This document shows positions 18,910-28,144 of a stretch of DNA of 64,000 nucleotides, in pieces. The first letter of the stretch is position 1; every line of letters begins with the position of its first letter. This DNA is from Aphanothece sp. CMT-3BRIN-NPC111 (GTDB lineage: Bacteria > Cyanobacteriota > Cyanobacteriia > Cyanobacteriales > JAHHGU01). The position numbers and the translations under genes are program-made. The notes under the pieces were generated by a model, which was not told where the DNA came from, searched no databases, and was given only the letters and a program-made list of their open reading frames with translations. Where the stretch lies: positions 82,178 to 146,177 of the forward strand of contig JAHHGU010000007.1 in NCBI GenBank assembly GCA_019359765.1. Reading direction: 5' to 3'.

Positions 18910-19749
18910 ATGGCTAAAAGAGATCTGAACAACTCCCGATCTGGGTTTTGGAAACCGCTGAGCCTGCTTGTGCTGCTGCTGGGTGCGGGTGTGGTGCTGC
19001 TGCCACTGGGTATTGTGTTCCTGACTTCTCTGGCAACAGCTAATGTGACGCCCATTGGGGGCATTCTGCCAGAAAACCCAAGTTTAGCTAATTACCAGGA
19101 GGCTTGGAGGCGGGGTGACTTTCTGCTGGCGTTTGCTAATTCAACAATAGTAGCCTTGGCGGTAACCCTGTTTCAGATTATTACCTCAGCGTTGGCAGGC
19201 TATGCCTTAGCGCGGTTGAAATTCCGAGGACGTCAAGCCATCTTGTTGATTGTCTTGGCAACGCTGGTGATTCCCTTCCAGATTTTGGTGATTCCGATCT
19301 TTCTAGTGTTGAAGTGGGGACACATGATTGACACTTACTGGGCACTCATTTTGCCAACGGCAGCAAATGGTTTTGGGATTTTTCTGCTGCGGCAGTATTT
19401 CCAAACCATCCCTGTGGAGATTGAGGAAGCAGCAGCCATAGACGGGGCGAATCGCTTACAAATTTTGTGGCGGGTAATGCTGCCTTTATCTCGACCAGCT
19501 TTGGTGACCCTGTTTTTGTTTACGTTTATTGGGGAGTGGAACGATTTGTTTAAGCCGCTAGTCTTCACAACGCGACCAGCTTTGAGGACAGTGCAGCTAG
19601 CGTTGGCAGAGTTCCAGGAGCAGTTTACCAACAGCTGGCCGCTGCTGATGGCAGCTGTTGTAATTGCCACGGTGCCAGTGGTGTTGCTGTTTATTATTGG
19701 TCAGCGGCAGTTTATTCGCGGAATTGCTACCACGGGAATCAAGAATTAA
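18910..19749 (+). CDS. Carbohydrate ABC transporter permease (MalG type)
   Basis: The protein has 279 residues and six membrane segments. The cytoplasmic EAA loop is clear (EEAAAIDGANRLQILWRVML, about 176-195). Such MalG-type permeases pair with a MalF-type permease, a periplasmic binding protein and an ATPase; none is in the window, so its partners are elsewhere. It is the only transporter gene here. Its last 4 bases overlap the 3' end of the convergent gene. Confidence 0.92.
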   Translation: MAKRDLNNSRSGFWKPLSLLVLLLGAGVVLLPLGIVFLTSLATANVTPIGGILPENPSLANYQEAWRRGDFLLAFANSTIVALAVTLFQIITSALAGYALARLKFRGRQAILLIVLATLVIPFQILVIPIFLVLKWGHMIDTYWALILPTAANGFGIFLLRQYFQTIPVEIEEAAAIDGANRLQILWRVMLPLSRPALVTLFLFTFIGEWNDLFKPLVFTTRPALRTVQLALAEFQEQFTNSWPLLMAAVVIATVPVVLLFIIGQRQFIRGIATTGIKN

Positions 19750-20783
19750 TCTAAATTTGTCAAAACTTTGAGGCGAACAATGTTATCGCCTGTATCGTCT
19801 AGTGGCACTTCTATGATTTCACCGGAAAGGCGGTCAAGACAGTTGAGGAGCGATCGCAGATTGGGGGTACTCGCGCCAGTATCTACATACAACCTATCTG
19901 CCAAACTACCGAGACGCTTCCAAGTAGTATAAACTTTGGCGATAATTTGTTCTAGTTGAGATGCCTGCTTAACTAAGTCAGCTGCCAGGTTGAGGCAACC
20001 CAGGCGCAAAGCTTCCTCTAGCGCCATTTCCAGGTCAAGAGATGTTTGATTGAAAGCTTGAACTTGGGCCCCAGCGTCTAAATACTTGGCTAAACTTCGG
20101 GCGTCTGATGTTACTTGTTTAACTGTATCAACATCAAAATTCTCGGTAATTTCATGCTGCAAGGCTGTTTGGTGAGACGCTGGCAACTTTTCCATTTCCC
20201 GCACGAGGGGGGCGAGGTAGCGGGTAGGCATTAAACCGTCGGCTGCCTTTTCCTTAACTTCATCTGGCAGCAAATCTGAACTCATTGCCGTCCATTCATC
20301 AGATAGTTGTCGCACCTCCCGGCGGGTGATGCGATCGCCTTTTTGAGCGGCATCAGTTACCAACTGTTGCACTTCTGGGGAAGACTTGGCAGTTTCCACA
20401 AAAGCGCGCTTGCTGAAGTTGTTGATAGCCGCTGGATCTAAATGCCCTTGTTCTAAAAGGGTATCGGCACTATTTGCCAGTTCAATCCAGGAATAAGCCT
20501 GACTCTTACTAATTTCTCGCTCTTTGAGCCAGTTAAGAAATCCTGTACCTCTTCCGTCACCGCCTTTTTTCTCTCTGTCTCGCACCGCCCGTAAAATCCG
20601 CCCCCGCCAGATTTCAGTTTGCAAGTCAAAGCGATCGCACACTAACCAAGCATTATCTACCTGTTCCTGAAAGTCCAGTTCTGGAATTTGCTCATCCTCT
20701 GGATCGGGCAGCTGGAAATTTAGATCGGTGATACCTGCAAACGCACTAACAAGGTCGATGGGAGAATCGGTGGATTGAGCCAT
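19746..20783 (-). CDS. Conserved cyanobacterial protein of unknown function
   Basis: The protein has 345 residues, soluble and mostly helical, acidic at the N-terminus (residues 25-42). The segment FLNWLKEREISKSQAYSWI (about 82-100) resembles DUF3102-like DNA-binding or ParB-associated helices (growth of a helix after W..G..L..VR). I do not recognise the family by name. It is convergent with and overlaps the ABC permease by 4 bases. Confidence 0.75.
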   Translation of the reverse strand: MAQSTDSPIDLVSAFAGITDLNFQLPDPEDEQIPELDFQEQVDNAWLVCDRFDLQTEIWRGRILRAVRDREKKGGDGRGTGFLNWLKEREISKSQAYSWIELANSADTLLEQGHLDPAAINNFSKRAFVETAKSSPEVQQLVTDAAQKGDRITRREVRQLSDEWTAMSSDLLPDEVKEKAADGLMPTRYLAPLVREMEKLPASHQTALQHEITENFDVDTVKQVTSDARSLAKYLDAGAQVQAFNQTSLDLEMALEEALRLGCLNLAADLVKQASQLEQIIAKVYTTWKRLGSLADRLYVDTGASTPNLRSLLNCLDRLSGEIIEVPLDDTGDNIVRLKVLTNLD

Positions 20784-20931
20784 TGGAGCGATCGGTGTGG
20801 AACAGACGGATTATTATTGCACGATCTGGATATTAATACTGAGCTTAACCTTTGACTGTACCGTGGGGTAAGCCTTCTTAGCCCATCATTCCCAAATTAG
20901 AATATGAAGATAACTTCTCTGTGAGGTTGAT

Positions 20932-21594
20932 ATGTCAAGTGCCCTCGGCATCGGGAAGACTACTCCACTCAGCCAAAGTGCTAACCGAGTTCTACTTAGG
21001 AATATTAGCTGGCAGACTTACGAAGCCTTGGTTAAAGAACTAGAGGCACAGCCAGGGATTCGCTTGACTTATGACCGGGGACAGCTAGAAGTTATGACAC
21101 CTTTAATTCCGCACGAAAGTAACAAAAAGCTCATTGGTCGGTTGGTCGAAGCGCTGACGGAAGAATTGAGTATTGAAATTCGCAGCTTGGGTTCTTTGAC
21201 GTGCAAGCGTGAAGATTTAGCCCGAGGATTAGAACCGGATCAATGCTACTACATCCAGAATGAGCAAGTTGTGCGAGGAATGCAAGAAATAGACTTTAGT
21301 CAAGATCCGCTTCCCGATTTGGCAATTGAAATTGATATTACCAGCAGTTCTATTAACCGAATGGAAATTTATGCGGATTTGGGTGTACCAGAAGTCTGGC
21401 GGTATGATGGCAAATCTCTGAAGATTTATATATTAGAGAATAAAACATACAAAGAGTGCGATGCCAGCCCTACTTTACCCCAGTTGCCACCTGCTGAAAT
21501 TGTTCGATTTTTGGAACTCAGCAAAACAATGGGTGAGACAAGTTGGATTCGCTTGTTCCGCCAGTGGGTTAGAAGCAAGATACAGCAAACTTAG
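20932..21594 (+). CDS. Uma2 family (DUF820) putative endonuclease
   Basis: The protein has 220 residues with the PD-(D/E)XK-like core of the family: ISWQTYEALVKELE, GQLEVMTPLIPHE, DLAIEIDITSSS and YADLGVPEVWRYDG. Cyanobacteria carry dozens of copies of this family. The fold is that of restriction endonucleases, and the biological role is unknown. A start ATG at 20932 follows GTGAGGTTGAT. Confidence 0.9.
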   Translation: MSSALGIGKTTPLSQSANRVLLRNISWQTYEALVKELEAQPGIRLTYDRGQLEVMTPLIPHESNKKLIGRLVEALTEELSIEIRSLGSLTCKREDLARGLEPDQCYYIQNEQVVRGMQEIDFSQDPLPDLAIEIDITSSSINRMEIYADLGVPEVWRYDGKSLKIYILENKTYKECDASPTLPQLPPAEIVRFLELSKTMGETSWIRLFRQWVRSKIQQT

Positions 21595-21663
21595 AGGTAA
21601 ATATGCCAACTGCTATTGATATTTCCTACTCAGATATCCGAGGCGCAAAATTTACCAATGTCA

Positions 21664-21804
21664 TTAACTTTCCTTTAGCTGCCGAATAACGCGACAAGGA
21701 TTTCCGGCAGCAACAACATTAGCAGGAATACTTTTGACGACAACACTACCCGCGCCAATTGTAGTATTATCCCCAATAGTCACTCCTGGACAAATTATTA
21801 CACC
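21664..21804 (-). pseudogene. 3' fragment of a hexapeptide-repeat acetyltransferase
   Basis: The minus strand reads GVTIGDNTTIGAGSVVVKS, then PANVVAAGNPCRVIRQLKE and a stop at 21664. These are the last coils and C-terminal signature of the maltose/galactoside O-acetyltransferase (left-handed beta-helix) family. The remaining two thirds of the gene are missing: upstream lies the unrelated hydrolase gene, whose stop codon overlaps the fragment. It is a truncated relic. Confidence 0.8.
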
Positions 21805-22730
21805 GCATCTCTTAGAAACGAAACAATAGCCGAATTAACTGCATCTGGACAAGTGGCGGCAGCATCATGTCCGCAATTTGGGAGAATTTGTAATTTGGAG
21901 TTCGGTAGGTGTGCTTGTAGTTTCTCCCCATCTTTGACAGGAAACCAGCGATCTTGTGCGCTCCATAATATCAGCGTAGGAATTGCGATCGCACTTAAAT
22001 TATCTTGTATATTACTAATAATATTAGGCAAATTTTGTTCTATTTTCTGAATTTCCTGAGCCGCATTTTGTAAATCCTCGACATATTTTGTAAGAGCATT
22101 GGGAAACTCAATATACGGATAAGTTATCCAATACACATCTTCCTCTGTAATTGCTGCCGCATCCACAACAACTTCGCTCCGTTCGATTGCCAAAATTTGC
22201 CTGACTAGGGGGGCAAATAAGCTTGCCAACCGCAAATTATCAACGAGTCGAATCAGATCCAGTGGCAGATCTGAAAGCAAGCGCATGCCCCTGCTTGGCA
22301 AGCGTTCTGGAAAAATTGGTACATTAATTACTACTAATTGGGCGAATAACTCTGGGTACGCCTGTGCTGTAGCAAGTGTTATTAATGCTCCTAGCGATTC
22401 TGCAACAACAATAGCCGGTTCATTGCATAAAGCTTGAATAATCCGCGCCAGTTCAACTACTTGATGACCTGGTATTTCTGGCTGTGGTGGCTTATCAGAA
22501 AAACCATTTCCTTTGGTATCAAAACAAATTACGCGAAAATGCTGTGCCAATGCCTCTATGTTATGACGCCAACCATAGCTCCAACTGCCGATTCCATGTA
22601 CCAAAACCAGCGGCTTACCAATTCCCTTTTCGCCATAAGCAATTTTTACGGGATGTCCGCTAGCGTCAGTAATTGTCAGAGTTTGACGCCCTTTCGGAAA
22701 TGTAGCTTGCCACCAGTCTGATTTATGCAT
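21798..22730 (-). CDS. Alpha/beta-fold hydrolase
   Basis: The protein has 310 residues. It shows the oxyanion region LVHGIGSWSYGW, the strand FDTKGNGFSDKP, a nucleophile elbow AESLGA (Ser in E-S-L-G rather than GxSxG), an acid in WSAQDRWFP and the His in PNCGHDAA. All three catalytic residues are therefore present. The substrate cannot be read from sequence. Its ATG overlaps the stop of the DUF4112 gene upstream (TGATG), so the two are translationally coupled. Confidence 0.88.
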   Translation of the reverse strand: MHKSDWWQATFPKGRQTLTITDASGHPVKIAYGEKGIGKPLVLVHGIGSWSYGWRHNIEALAQHFRVICFDTKGNGFSDKPPQPEIPGHQVVELARIIQALCNEPAIVVAESLGALITLATAQAYPELFAQLVVINVPIFPERLPSRGMRLLSDLPLDLIRLVDNLRLASLFAPLVRQILAIERSEVVVDAAAITEEDVYWITYPYIEFPNALTKYVEDLQNAAQEIQKIEQNLPNIISNIQDNLSAIAIPTLILWSAQDRWFPVKDGEKLQAHLPNSKLQILPNCGHDAAATCPDAVNSAIVSFLRDAV

Positions 22731-23233
22731 CAGCCACTAATTGCTTGCAGTAGTAGTCTCAACATGAAAATGCTGATGGCAGTTATAGCAACCACAAACA
22801 GTATCAATACACCCAACAGCAGGATAATAAACCACCAGTCTGCTCTTTTACTTGGCTGAGGAGAAGCCATATGAGCTTCCAGCAAAGCCATATTTTTGGT
22901 ATTGGCTTTGAAAGCAAAATCAAACCAGTCTCCCAAAAGGGGTACAGAACCCGCCAATTCATCTAAAAGGATGTTGATAACCATTCGGATCAAGGTTTGT
23001 CGTGGCAAACCAAGCATTGCGGCTTCCATGACAATATAGGCGGAGAAAGCGGTTCCCAAGAAATCGCCTGCACCGGGTAGCAGTCCCAAGATAGGATCAA
23101 CGCCAACCCGATGAGATGTCCCAGGAATAGGAATCGCGTTATCTAGGATATAGCTTAGCGATCGCACGCGCTTCAGCCTCTTAACCTTGGAGTTAGCTAG
23201 CTTAGATGAAGGTGGGATAGGAGACTGGGACAT
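22730..23233 (-). CDS. DUF4112 membrane protein
   Basis: The protein has 167 residues from the ATG at 23233 (a TTG at 23242 is less likely). The family core GVDPILGLLPGAGDFLG is followed by DELAGSVPLLGDWFDFAFKAN, and a C-terminal membrane helix at about 133-160. The function of DUF4112 is unknown. It forms a two-gene unit with the downstream hydrolase through a TGATG stop/start overlap. Confidence 0.88.
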   Translation of the reverse strand: MSQSPIPPSSKLANSKVKRLKRVRSLSYILDNAIPIPGTSHRVGVDPILGLLPGAGDFLGTAFSAYIVMEAAMLGLPRQTLIRMVINILLDELAGSVPLLGDWFDFAFKANTKNMALLEAHMASPQPSKRADWWFIILLLGVLILFVVAITAISIFMLRLLLQAISG

Positions 23234-23304
23234 AAAAATCAAGTAGTTCAGGACTTGACTAAGAGCGGTTATAACCTATACGCAAAACATTAGAGAGGTT
23301 TTTT

Positions 23305-23388
23305 ACCGCAGATGAAAGCAGATAAACACAGATAAACGCAGATATTTGGTCTGAGAAAATTATTTCTGGGATAGGCTTTTATAGCGAT
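23305..23388. repeat. Dispersed ~80-bp repeat, copy 2
   Basis: This copy matches 2181-2260 along its length: ACCGCAGATGAAAGCAGAT, repeated GATAAACGCAGAT, then AAAATTATTTCTG, AGGCT and ATAGCGAT. It sits between cysK and the DUF4112 gene. Confidence 0.75.
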
Positions 23389-23435
23389 AAGGCACTTCAG
23401 TTGTTTATCCAAAGCTGGCTTGCCCGTCCTATATC

Positions 23436-24410
23436 CTAGTCGGGGGAAAGTCCTTTAGCTGCTAGCCATTCCTGGTTAAACAGCCGCGACTGGTAACGGG
23501 AACCGCTATCACAAAGTATGGTTACAATCGTGTGACCTGGACCCATCTGCTTGGCTAATGCTACTGCTGCTGCCACATTAATTCCTGTGGAACCGCCCAT
23601 AAATAGCCCTTCCTCTCTCAGCAGTCGGTAGACTACGCGCACAGCCTCAGTGTCATCAATCTGGATAGCGTCGTCTATGGGAACGCCCTCCATATTGGCA
23701 GTTACGCGACTGTTACCAATACCTTCTGTAATCGAGCTGCCCTCAATTTTAATATCCCCACTTTTGACATAACTATATAGCCCGCTGCCCATCGGGTCTG
23801 CCACAACAGTTTTAATCCCAGGATTTTTCTCCTTCAGGTACAGCGCTACACCAGCCAAGGTGCCACCCGTACCAGTAGATGTAATCCAGGCATCAATCTT
23901 GCCCTCAGTCTGTTCCCAAATTTCTGGCCCTGTCGTTTCGTAGTGGGCTTGGCGGTTCGCTAAATTGTCAAACTGATTCGCCCAGATGGCATTTTCCATC
24001 TCGCCAGCCAGCCTACCAGAGAGCTTTACATAGTTATTTGGATCTTTATAAGGAACGGCTGGGACAGGGCGAACCTCTGCCCCCAGTGTCTTTAGGGCGT
24101 CTATCTTCTCTTGAGACTGGGTATCTGGAATAATAATCAGGCATTTGTAGCCTTTGGCATTGCAAATATGGGCTAGACCAATGCCAGTATTCCCAGCCGT
24201 TCCTTCTACCACTGTGCCACCGGGCTTGAGCAGACCTTTTTTTTCGGCATCTTGAATAATGTACAGCGCCGCCCGATCTTTTACGGAGCCGCCTGGATTG
24301 AGGAACTCCGCTTTGCCCAGGATTTCGCAACCTGTTTCTTCGCTGAAGCTGTTGAGCCGGATCAAGGGGGTGTTGCCAACCGCCCCTACAAAACCATCTT
24401 TTATATCCAT
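23436..24410 (-). CDS. cysK: Cysteine synthase A (O-acetylserine sulfhydrylase)
   Basis: The protein has 324 residues, PLP fold-type II. The PLP lysine is in [11 protein letters not shown]. The substrate loop reads [10 protein letters not shown] (A in place of the common S), the phosphate loop is STGTGGT, and [12 protein letters not shown] lies near the C-terminus. It makes cysteine from O-acetylserine and sulfide. The SGNTG to AGNTG change is seen in a cyanobacterial subgroup, and I would not predict loss of activity from it alone. Confidence 0.92.
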   Translation of the reverse strand: MDIKDGFVGAVGNTPLIRLNSFSEETGCEILGKAEFLNPGGSVKDRAALYIIQDAEKKGLLKPGGTVVEGTAGNTGIGLAHICNAKGYKCLIIIPDTQSQEKIDALKTLGAEVRPVPAVPYKDPNNYVKLSGRLAGEMENAIWANQFDNLANRQAHYETTGPEIWEQTEGKIDAWITSTGTGGTLAGVALYLKEKNPGIKTVVADPMGSGLYSYVKSGDIKIEGSSITEGIGNSRVTANMEGVPIDDAIQIDDTEAVRVVYRLLREEGLFMGGSTGINVAAAVALAKQMGPGHTIVTILCDSGSRYQSRLFNQEWLAAKGLSPD

Positions 24411-24630
24411 TTACACCCTCACTGCAATCGCTGCCATACCTGTATGGTTGGCAGGATGAAACTTTGTCGGTGACTTTAATTTTATGGCGATCGCGCTAGG
24501 GATTTGCAGGAAATAGACTTCTTGCAAAAATATAATTTTTGTTAAAGGAACCACAGATGTACACAGATAAACACAGATAAAATACTTAATCAAATTGGCT
24601 GGGAGCACGAAATCTCATCACCCAGCAATA

Positions 24631-24671
24631 AGAGCCTGACAACTAACGATTATCGCTCTCGGTCAGGCTCT
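24631..24671 (-). terminator. Inverted repeat after the peroxiredoxin gene
   Basis: AGAGCCTGAC (24631-24640) and its perfect complement (24662-24671) form a 10-bp stem about 25 bases beyond the peroxiredoxin stop on the minus strand. The following bases are only weakly T-rich. Confidence 0.6.
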
Positions 24672-24696
24672 GGCTTAGGATATTTTCCTGGGAAAA

Positions 24697-25338
24697 TTAC
24701 GGCTTGTTGGGTTGGGGCGTCATCCGCAGGTAGGGTTTGACTTCCGTGTAACCCATCGGGAATTTCTCTTTTAACTCTTCTGGATCTTTAATAGAGGGGA
24801 CAATTACACAATCTTCCCCATCCTTCCAGTTGGCTGGAGTTGCCACACTGTAGTTATCCGTCAGCTGTAGAGAATCAATCACCCGCAGCAATTCATCAAA
24901 GTTCCGCCCAGTGCTGGGAGGGTAGGTGAAGGTCAGACGCAGCTTCTTGTTAGGGTCAATGACGAAGACAGACCGAACGGTGAGCATAGCGTTCGCGTTC
25001 GGGTGGATCATGTCGTAGAGTTCAGAAACCTTCTTATCCGGGTCAGCCAAAATGGGATAATTGAGAGCCGAACCTTGGGTTTCTTCGATATCACCTATCC
25101 AGCCGTTGTGGGAATCGACGTCATCCACACTCAGAGCCAACGGCTTGACGTTGCGTTTGTCAAATTCCGGCTTGAGGCGGGCAACTTCGCCTAATTCTGT
25201 GGTGCAAACTGGCGTAAAGTCTTTAGGGTGAGAGAACAGCACTACCCAGCTGTCGCCTGCCCAATCGTAAAAATTAATTTCACCCTCAGTAGAAGCTTGA
25301 GTGAAGTTGGGGACTGTGTCTCCTAATTGAAGAGCCAT
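24697..25338 (-). CDS. 1-Cys peroxiredoxin (Prx6 type)
   Basis: The protein has 213 residues. The peroxidatic Cys is in HPKDFTPVCTTELGEVA, and the protein continues with the Prx6-specific C-terminal domain (FPMGYTEVKPYLRMTP). No second conserved resolving Cys is seen (the Cys in DCVIVPS is the variable C-terminal one). It reduces hydroperoxides in the cytosol. The gene has its own hairpin terminator. Confidence 0.93.
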   Translation of the reverse strand: MALQLGDTVPNFTQASTEGEINFYDWAGDSWVVLFSHPKDFTPVCTTELGEVARLKPEFDKRNVKPLALSVDDVDSHNGWIGDIEETQGSALNYPILADPDKKVSELYDMIHPNANAMLTVRSVFVIDPNKKLRLTFTYPPSTGRNFDELLRVIDSLQLTDNYSVATPANWKDGEDCVIVPSIKDPEELKEKFPMGYTEVKPYLRMTPQPNKP

Positions 25339-25575
25339 AACCTATTTTCTGTGAACCTTGAGAGGGACAATTTTCTAGACTATCACACAACCCCGGTTAC
25401 TCGGTCGGAGTTTAGATCTTTTTCCGATTTCCGTGGGGGAGCTGACTTTAGATTCTTGCATCTGATCGGCGTATCTGGTACAGCGAAGTAATAAGATGAG
25501 AGGATAGAAAACAAAACTTAAACTAATAGAGGGATGCTAACCTCACCCGATGCTGTGTAAGGAGGAATTAAGTTC

Positions 25576-26007
25576 ATGAAACGATTGATTAGTATGCTAG
25601 CAGTCTTGTGTCTGTTCGTAAGCTGCTTGGGATGGCTGGGGCTGCCCCAGAAGGCAATGGCAGCCGATTTGACGGGTGTGACAATGCGCCCTACCGCTGT
25701 TTTGGCAGCGGAAACTTCCCTGCGGAATCGGGCGGACGATAAGCTGGCTACGGACTTTGGTAAAAAAATCGATTTGAATAATACCAATGTCCGAGCTTTT
25801 CGGAAATATCCAGGGATGTACCCGACTTTGGCGAAAAAAGTTGTGGATAATGCTCCCTATAAGGATGTGGAAGCTGTCCTAGAAATTCCGGGACTGAGCG
25901 ATCGCCAAAAAGAATTGCTACAAGCTAACCTTGACAAATTCACGGTGACTGATGTCTCCGATGTCTTCGTGGAAGGTGGTGACCGTTACAACAACGGCAT
26001 CTACTAA
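25576..26007 (+). CDS. psbU: Photosystem II extrinsic protein PsbU
   Basis: The protein has 143 residues. A Sec signal peptide (residues 1-29, basic start, hydrophobic core, AMA cleavage) is followed by the helix-hairpin-helix PsbU fold: [16 protein letters not shown] and [15 protein letters not shown]. PsbU stabilises the manganese cluster on the lumen side together with PsbV and PsbO. A textbook AAGGAGGAATT lies before the ATG. A hairpin terminator follows at 26037-26083. Confidence 0.97.
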   Translation: MKRLISMLAVLCLFVSCLGWLGLPQKAMAADLTGVTMRPTAVLAAETSLRNRADDKLATDFGKKIDLNNTNVRAFRKYPGMYPTLAKKVVDNAPYKDVEAVLEIPGLSDRQKELLQANLDKFTVTDVSDVFVEGGDRYNNGIY

Positions 26008-26036
26008 TAAGCCGCCAAAGCTTGTAAGTCGTTCCT

Positions 26037-26083
26037 GAATAAGGGTAAGGGGAGAGGGTAAACTTTCTCCTTACCCTTATTCT
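26037..26083 (+). terminator. Terminator of psbU
   Basis: GAATAAGGGTAAGG pairs perfectly with CCTTACCCTTATTC, extended by a few more pairs, 30 bases after the psbU stop. The stem belongs to the GGGTAA-type hairpins also seen after ADO and thrC. Confidence 0.7.
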
Positions 26084-26157
26084 CATAAAAAAGTATTATT
26101 TTTAACTAAAAAGTGCTACAATTGTCAACTACACCTGGTAAGAGCCTGCCGGGAACA

Positions 26158-26188
26158 ATAACCTTAAATCCCTATCAGGGATTGAAAT
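26158..26188 (+). repeat. Solitary CRISPR-repeat-like sequence at the nadB start
   Basis: AACCTTAAATCCCTATCAGG followed by GATTGAAAT. The imperfect palindrome ATCCCTATCAGGGAT and the 3' end GATTGAAA are typical of cyanobacterial CRISPR repeats of the ATCCCTATTAGGGATTGAAAC kind. There is only one copy, with no spacer array, and its end overlaps the nadB ATG. Confidence 0.55.
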
Positions 26189-27890
26189 GAATCCCAGAGA
26201 CTTCGATTCTTTAACCCAGCAGGACATACCCACCAAGTTTGACGTCTTGGTAGTTGGTGCCGGTGCCGCTGGTCTTTATGCAGCACTTTGTATACCAGAC
26301 TCTTTGCAGGTAGGCTTGATTAGCAAAGATAGCCTGCCCATGTCGGCGAGTGACTGGGCACAAGGCGGCATTGCGGCAGCCATTGCTCCAGCAGATTCGC
26401 CATCTCTGCACGTTGAAGATACAATCCGTGCCGGTGCTGGTCTGTGCGAACTGGACGCTGTGAAGTTTATGATCGAACAAGCGCCTCGCTGTATCCAATC
26501 GCTGGTGGATATGGGGGTTGCCTTCGACCGACGAGGGGAACAGCTAGCCTTAACTTTGGAAGCCGCTCACTCTCGTCCTCGCGTTCTCCACGCCGCTGAC
26601 ACCACAGGTCGGGCAATGGTTAGCACTCTCACTTCTCAGGTGTTGAGCCGCAAAAACATCCAGGTTCTGCCCCAGGCGTTTGCATTAAGTCTTTGGATGA
26701 ATCCCCAATCCCAACGCTGTCAGGGGATTAGCCTGATCTACAAAGGTCAAATTAGCTGGGTGCGTGCCTCCGCTGTAGTTCTGGCTACTGGCGGCGGCGG
26801 TCAGGTTTTTGCTCAGACCACCAACCCCGCGGTAAGTACTGGAGATGGAGTTGCGATCGCCTGGCGTGCTGGTGCTATCTTGCGGGACTTGGAATTTGTA
26901 CAATTTCACCCCACAGCCCTAACGACGGCGGGGGCACCTCGTTTCCTGATTAGTGAAGCAGTACGGGGTGAAGGCGCTCACTTGGTAGACGCTTGCGGAC
27001 ACCGCTTTGCCTTTGATTACCACCCAGCCGGTGAACTCGCCCCCAGAGATATCGTCAGCCGTGCTATTTTCAGCCACTTGCAGAAAACCTCTTCTGAGCC
27101 AGCCACCGCTAACGTCTGGTTAGATTTGCGACCAATTCCTGCCGAAAAGATTAGTCATCGATTTCCCAACATTATCCAAGTTTGCCAGCGGTGGGGCATT
27201 GACCTATTCACGGAGCCAATTCCAGTTGCACCTGCGGCTCACTACTGGATGGGAGGAATTGCCACAGATGTGATGAACCGCACCTCCATCCCCGGTTTGT
27301 ATGCGGTGGGTGAGACAGCAAGTACTGGCGTTCACGGTGCTAATCGTTTGGCAAGCAATTCTCTGCTGGAATGTATAGTATTTGGCGCTCAACTGCATCA
27401 AATTGAGCCTGACCTTAAAAATGCTTGTGCAGCATCACCTGTTCAGGATTTACCAATCAACTCATCACTTAATGACTGGGCTACTCAGAAAGAGAAGATT
27501 GCCCAAGTGCGGCAAGAGTTACCCCGTTTAATGTGGCAAAGTGCTGGTATTTGTCGGCAGCAAGATGTCTTAAAGGATGCGATCGCTCAAGTGGAAATCT
27601 GGCGGCGGCAATTTGACAGCCTTCCCTTGAGCCAATATCTGCTGCACCTACAGCCAGGGAAAACTCTTTCTTTTTCATTACCAGACGTCGATGGACAATT
27701 GCGGACTTGGGGGGAAACTCATAACTTACTGGATGTGGCGTCTCTAATTCTCAAAAGTGCTGCCTTTCGCAGCGAAAGCCGAGGCGGGCATTACCGGCTG
27801 GACTTTCCTCAACCAAATCCCACCTGGCAAGTCCACACCTTGGTACAAGAAAATCGATGGTGGAAATCTTCACCCGTAGGAGTTGAGTAA
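26187..27890 (+). CDS. nadB: L-aspartate oxidase
   Basis: The protein has 567 residues. The FAD-binding loop VVGAGAAGLYAA is at about 22-33, ASDWAQGGIAAAI and HVEDTIRAGAGLCE follow, then a second FAD motif LYAVGETASTGVHGANRLAS and a helical C-terminal domain. It oxidises L-aspartate to iminoaspartate, the first step to quinolinate and NAD. The ATG at 26187 directly abuts a CRISPR-repeat-like sequence, which leaves no recognisable Shine-Dalgarno. Confidence 0.95.
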   Translation: MNPRDFDSLTQQDIPTKFDVLVVGAGAAGLYAALCIPDSLQVGLISKDSLPMSASDWAQGGIAAAIAPADSPSLHVEDTIRAGAGLCELDAVKFMIEQAPRCIQSLVDMGVAFDRRGEQLALTLEAAHSRPRVLHAADTTGRAMVSTLTSQVLSRKNIQVLPQAFALSLWMNPQSQRCQGISLIYKGQISWVRASAVVLATGGGGQVFAQTTNPAVSTGDGVAIAWRAGAILRDLEFVQFHPTALTTAGAPRFLISEAVRGEGAHLVDACGHRFAFDYHPAGELAPRDIVSRAIFSHLQKTSSEPATANVWLDLRPIPAEKISHRFPNIIQVCQRWGIDLFTEPIPVAPAAHYWMGGIATDVMNRTSIPGLYAVGETASTGVHGANRLASNSLLECIVFGAQLHQIEPDLKNACAASPVQDLPINSSLNDWATQKEKIAQVRQELPRLMWQSAGICRQQDVLKDAIAQVEIWRRQFDSLPLSQYLLHLQPGKTLSFSLPDVDGQLRTWGETHNLLDVASLILKSAAFRSESRGGHYRLDFPQPNPTWQVHTLVQENRWWKSSPVGVE

Positions 27891-27892
27891 CC

Positions 27893-28144
27893 CTACCGCA
27901 GGCGTCCTCCACCGCCTTCGCTGCGCTTAGGAGGTGGTTTCTTGTCATCTTGTGGTTCAAATTCACTTACACTCTGATTTGGCGAACCCACCACCTCAGC
28001 AGAAACTAATAAGCTGTTCGAGGCAGTGTTATGGGCTTGAGTGGGCTGGTTTGTGGCACCTACTCCCCCAGAGATGAAAAGTTGCAACCCAACCAGTAAA
28101 GTTGCTGAACCTATGAGTTGGAGGTAAGTAGCCATAGCAACCAT
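27893..28144 (-). CDS. Small putative secreted protein
   Basis: The 83-residue frame starts at the ATG at 28144 (or 28135). An N-terminal hydrophobic segment (about 6-27) looks like a signal peptide. The end PPPKRSEGGGGR resembles the short Pro/Arg-Gly motif found in DUF928-type proteins near CHASE2 genes in other cyanobacteria. It could be a short member or a remnant. It ends 2 bases from the nadB stop, convergent with it, and lies downstream of the CHASE2 gene on the same strand. Confidence 0.5.
   Translation of the reverse strand: MVAMATYLQLIGSATLLVGLQLFISGGVGATNQPTQAHNTASNSLLVSAEVVGSPNQSVSEFEPQDDKKPPPKRSEGGGGRLR

Noticed and set aside
26158..26188. CRISPR array
   Set aside because: Only one repeat-like unit is present, without spacers or cas genes; kept as a single repeat-like feature.
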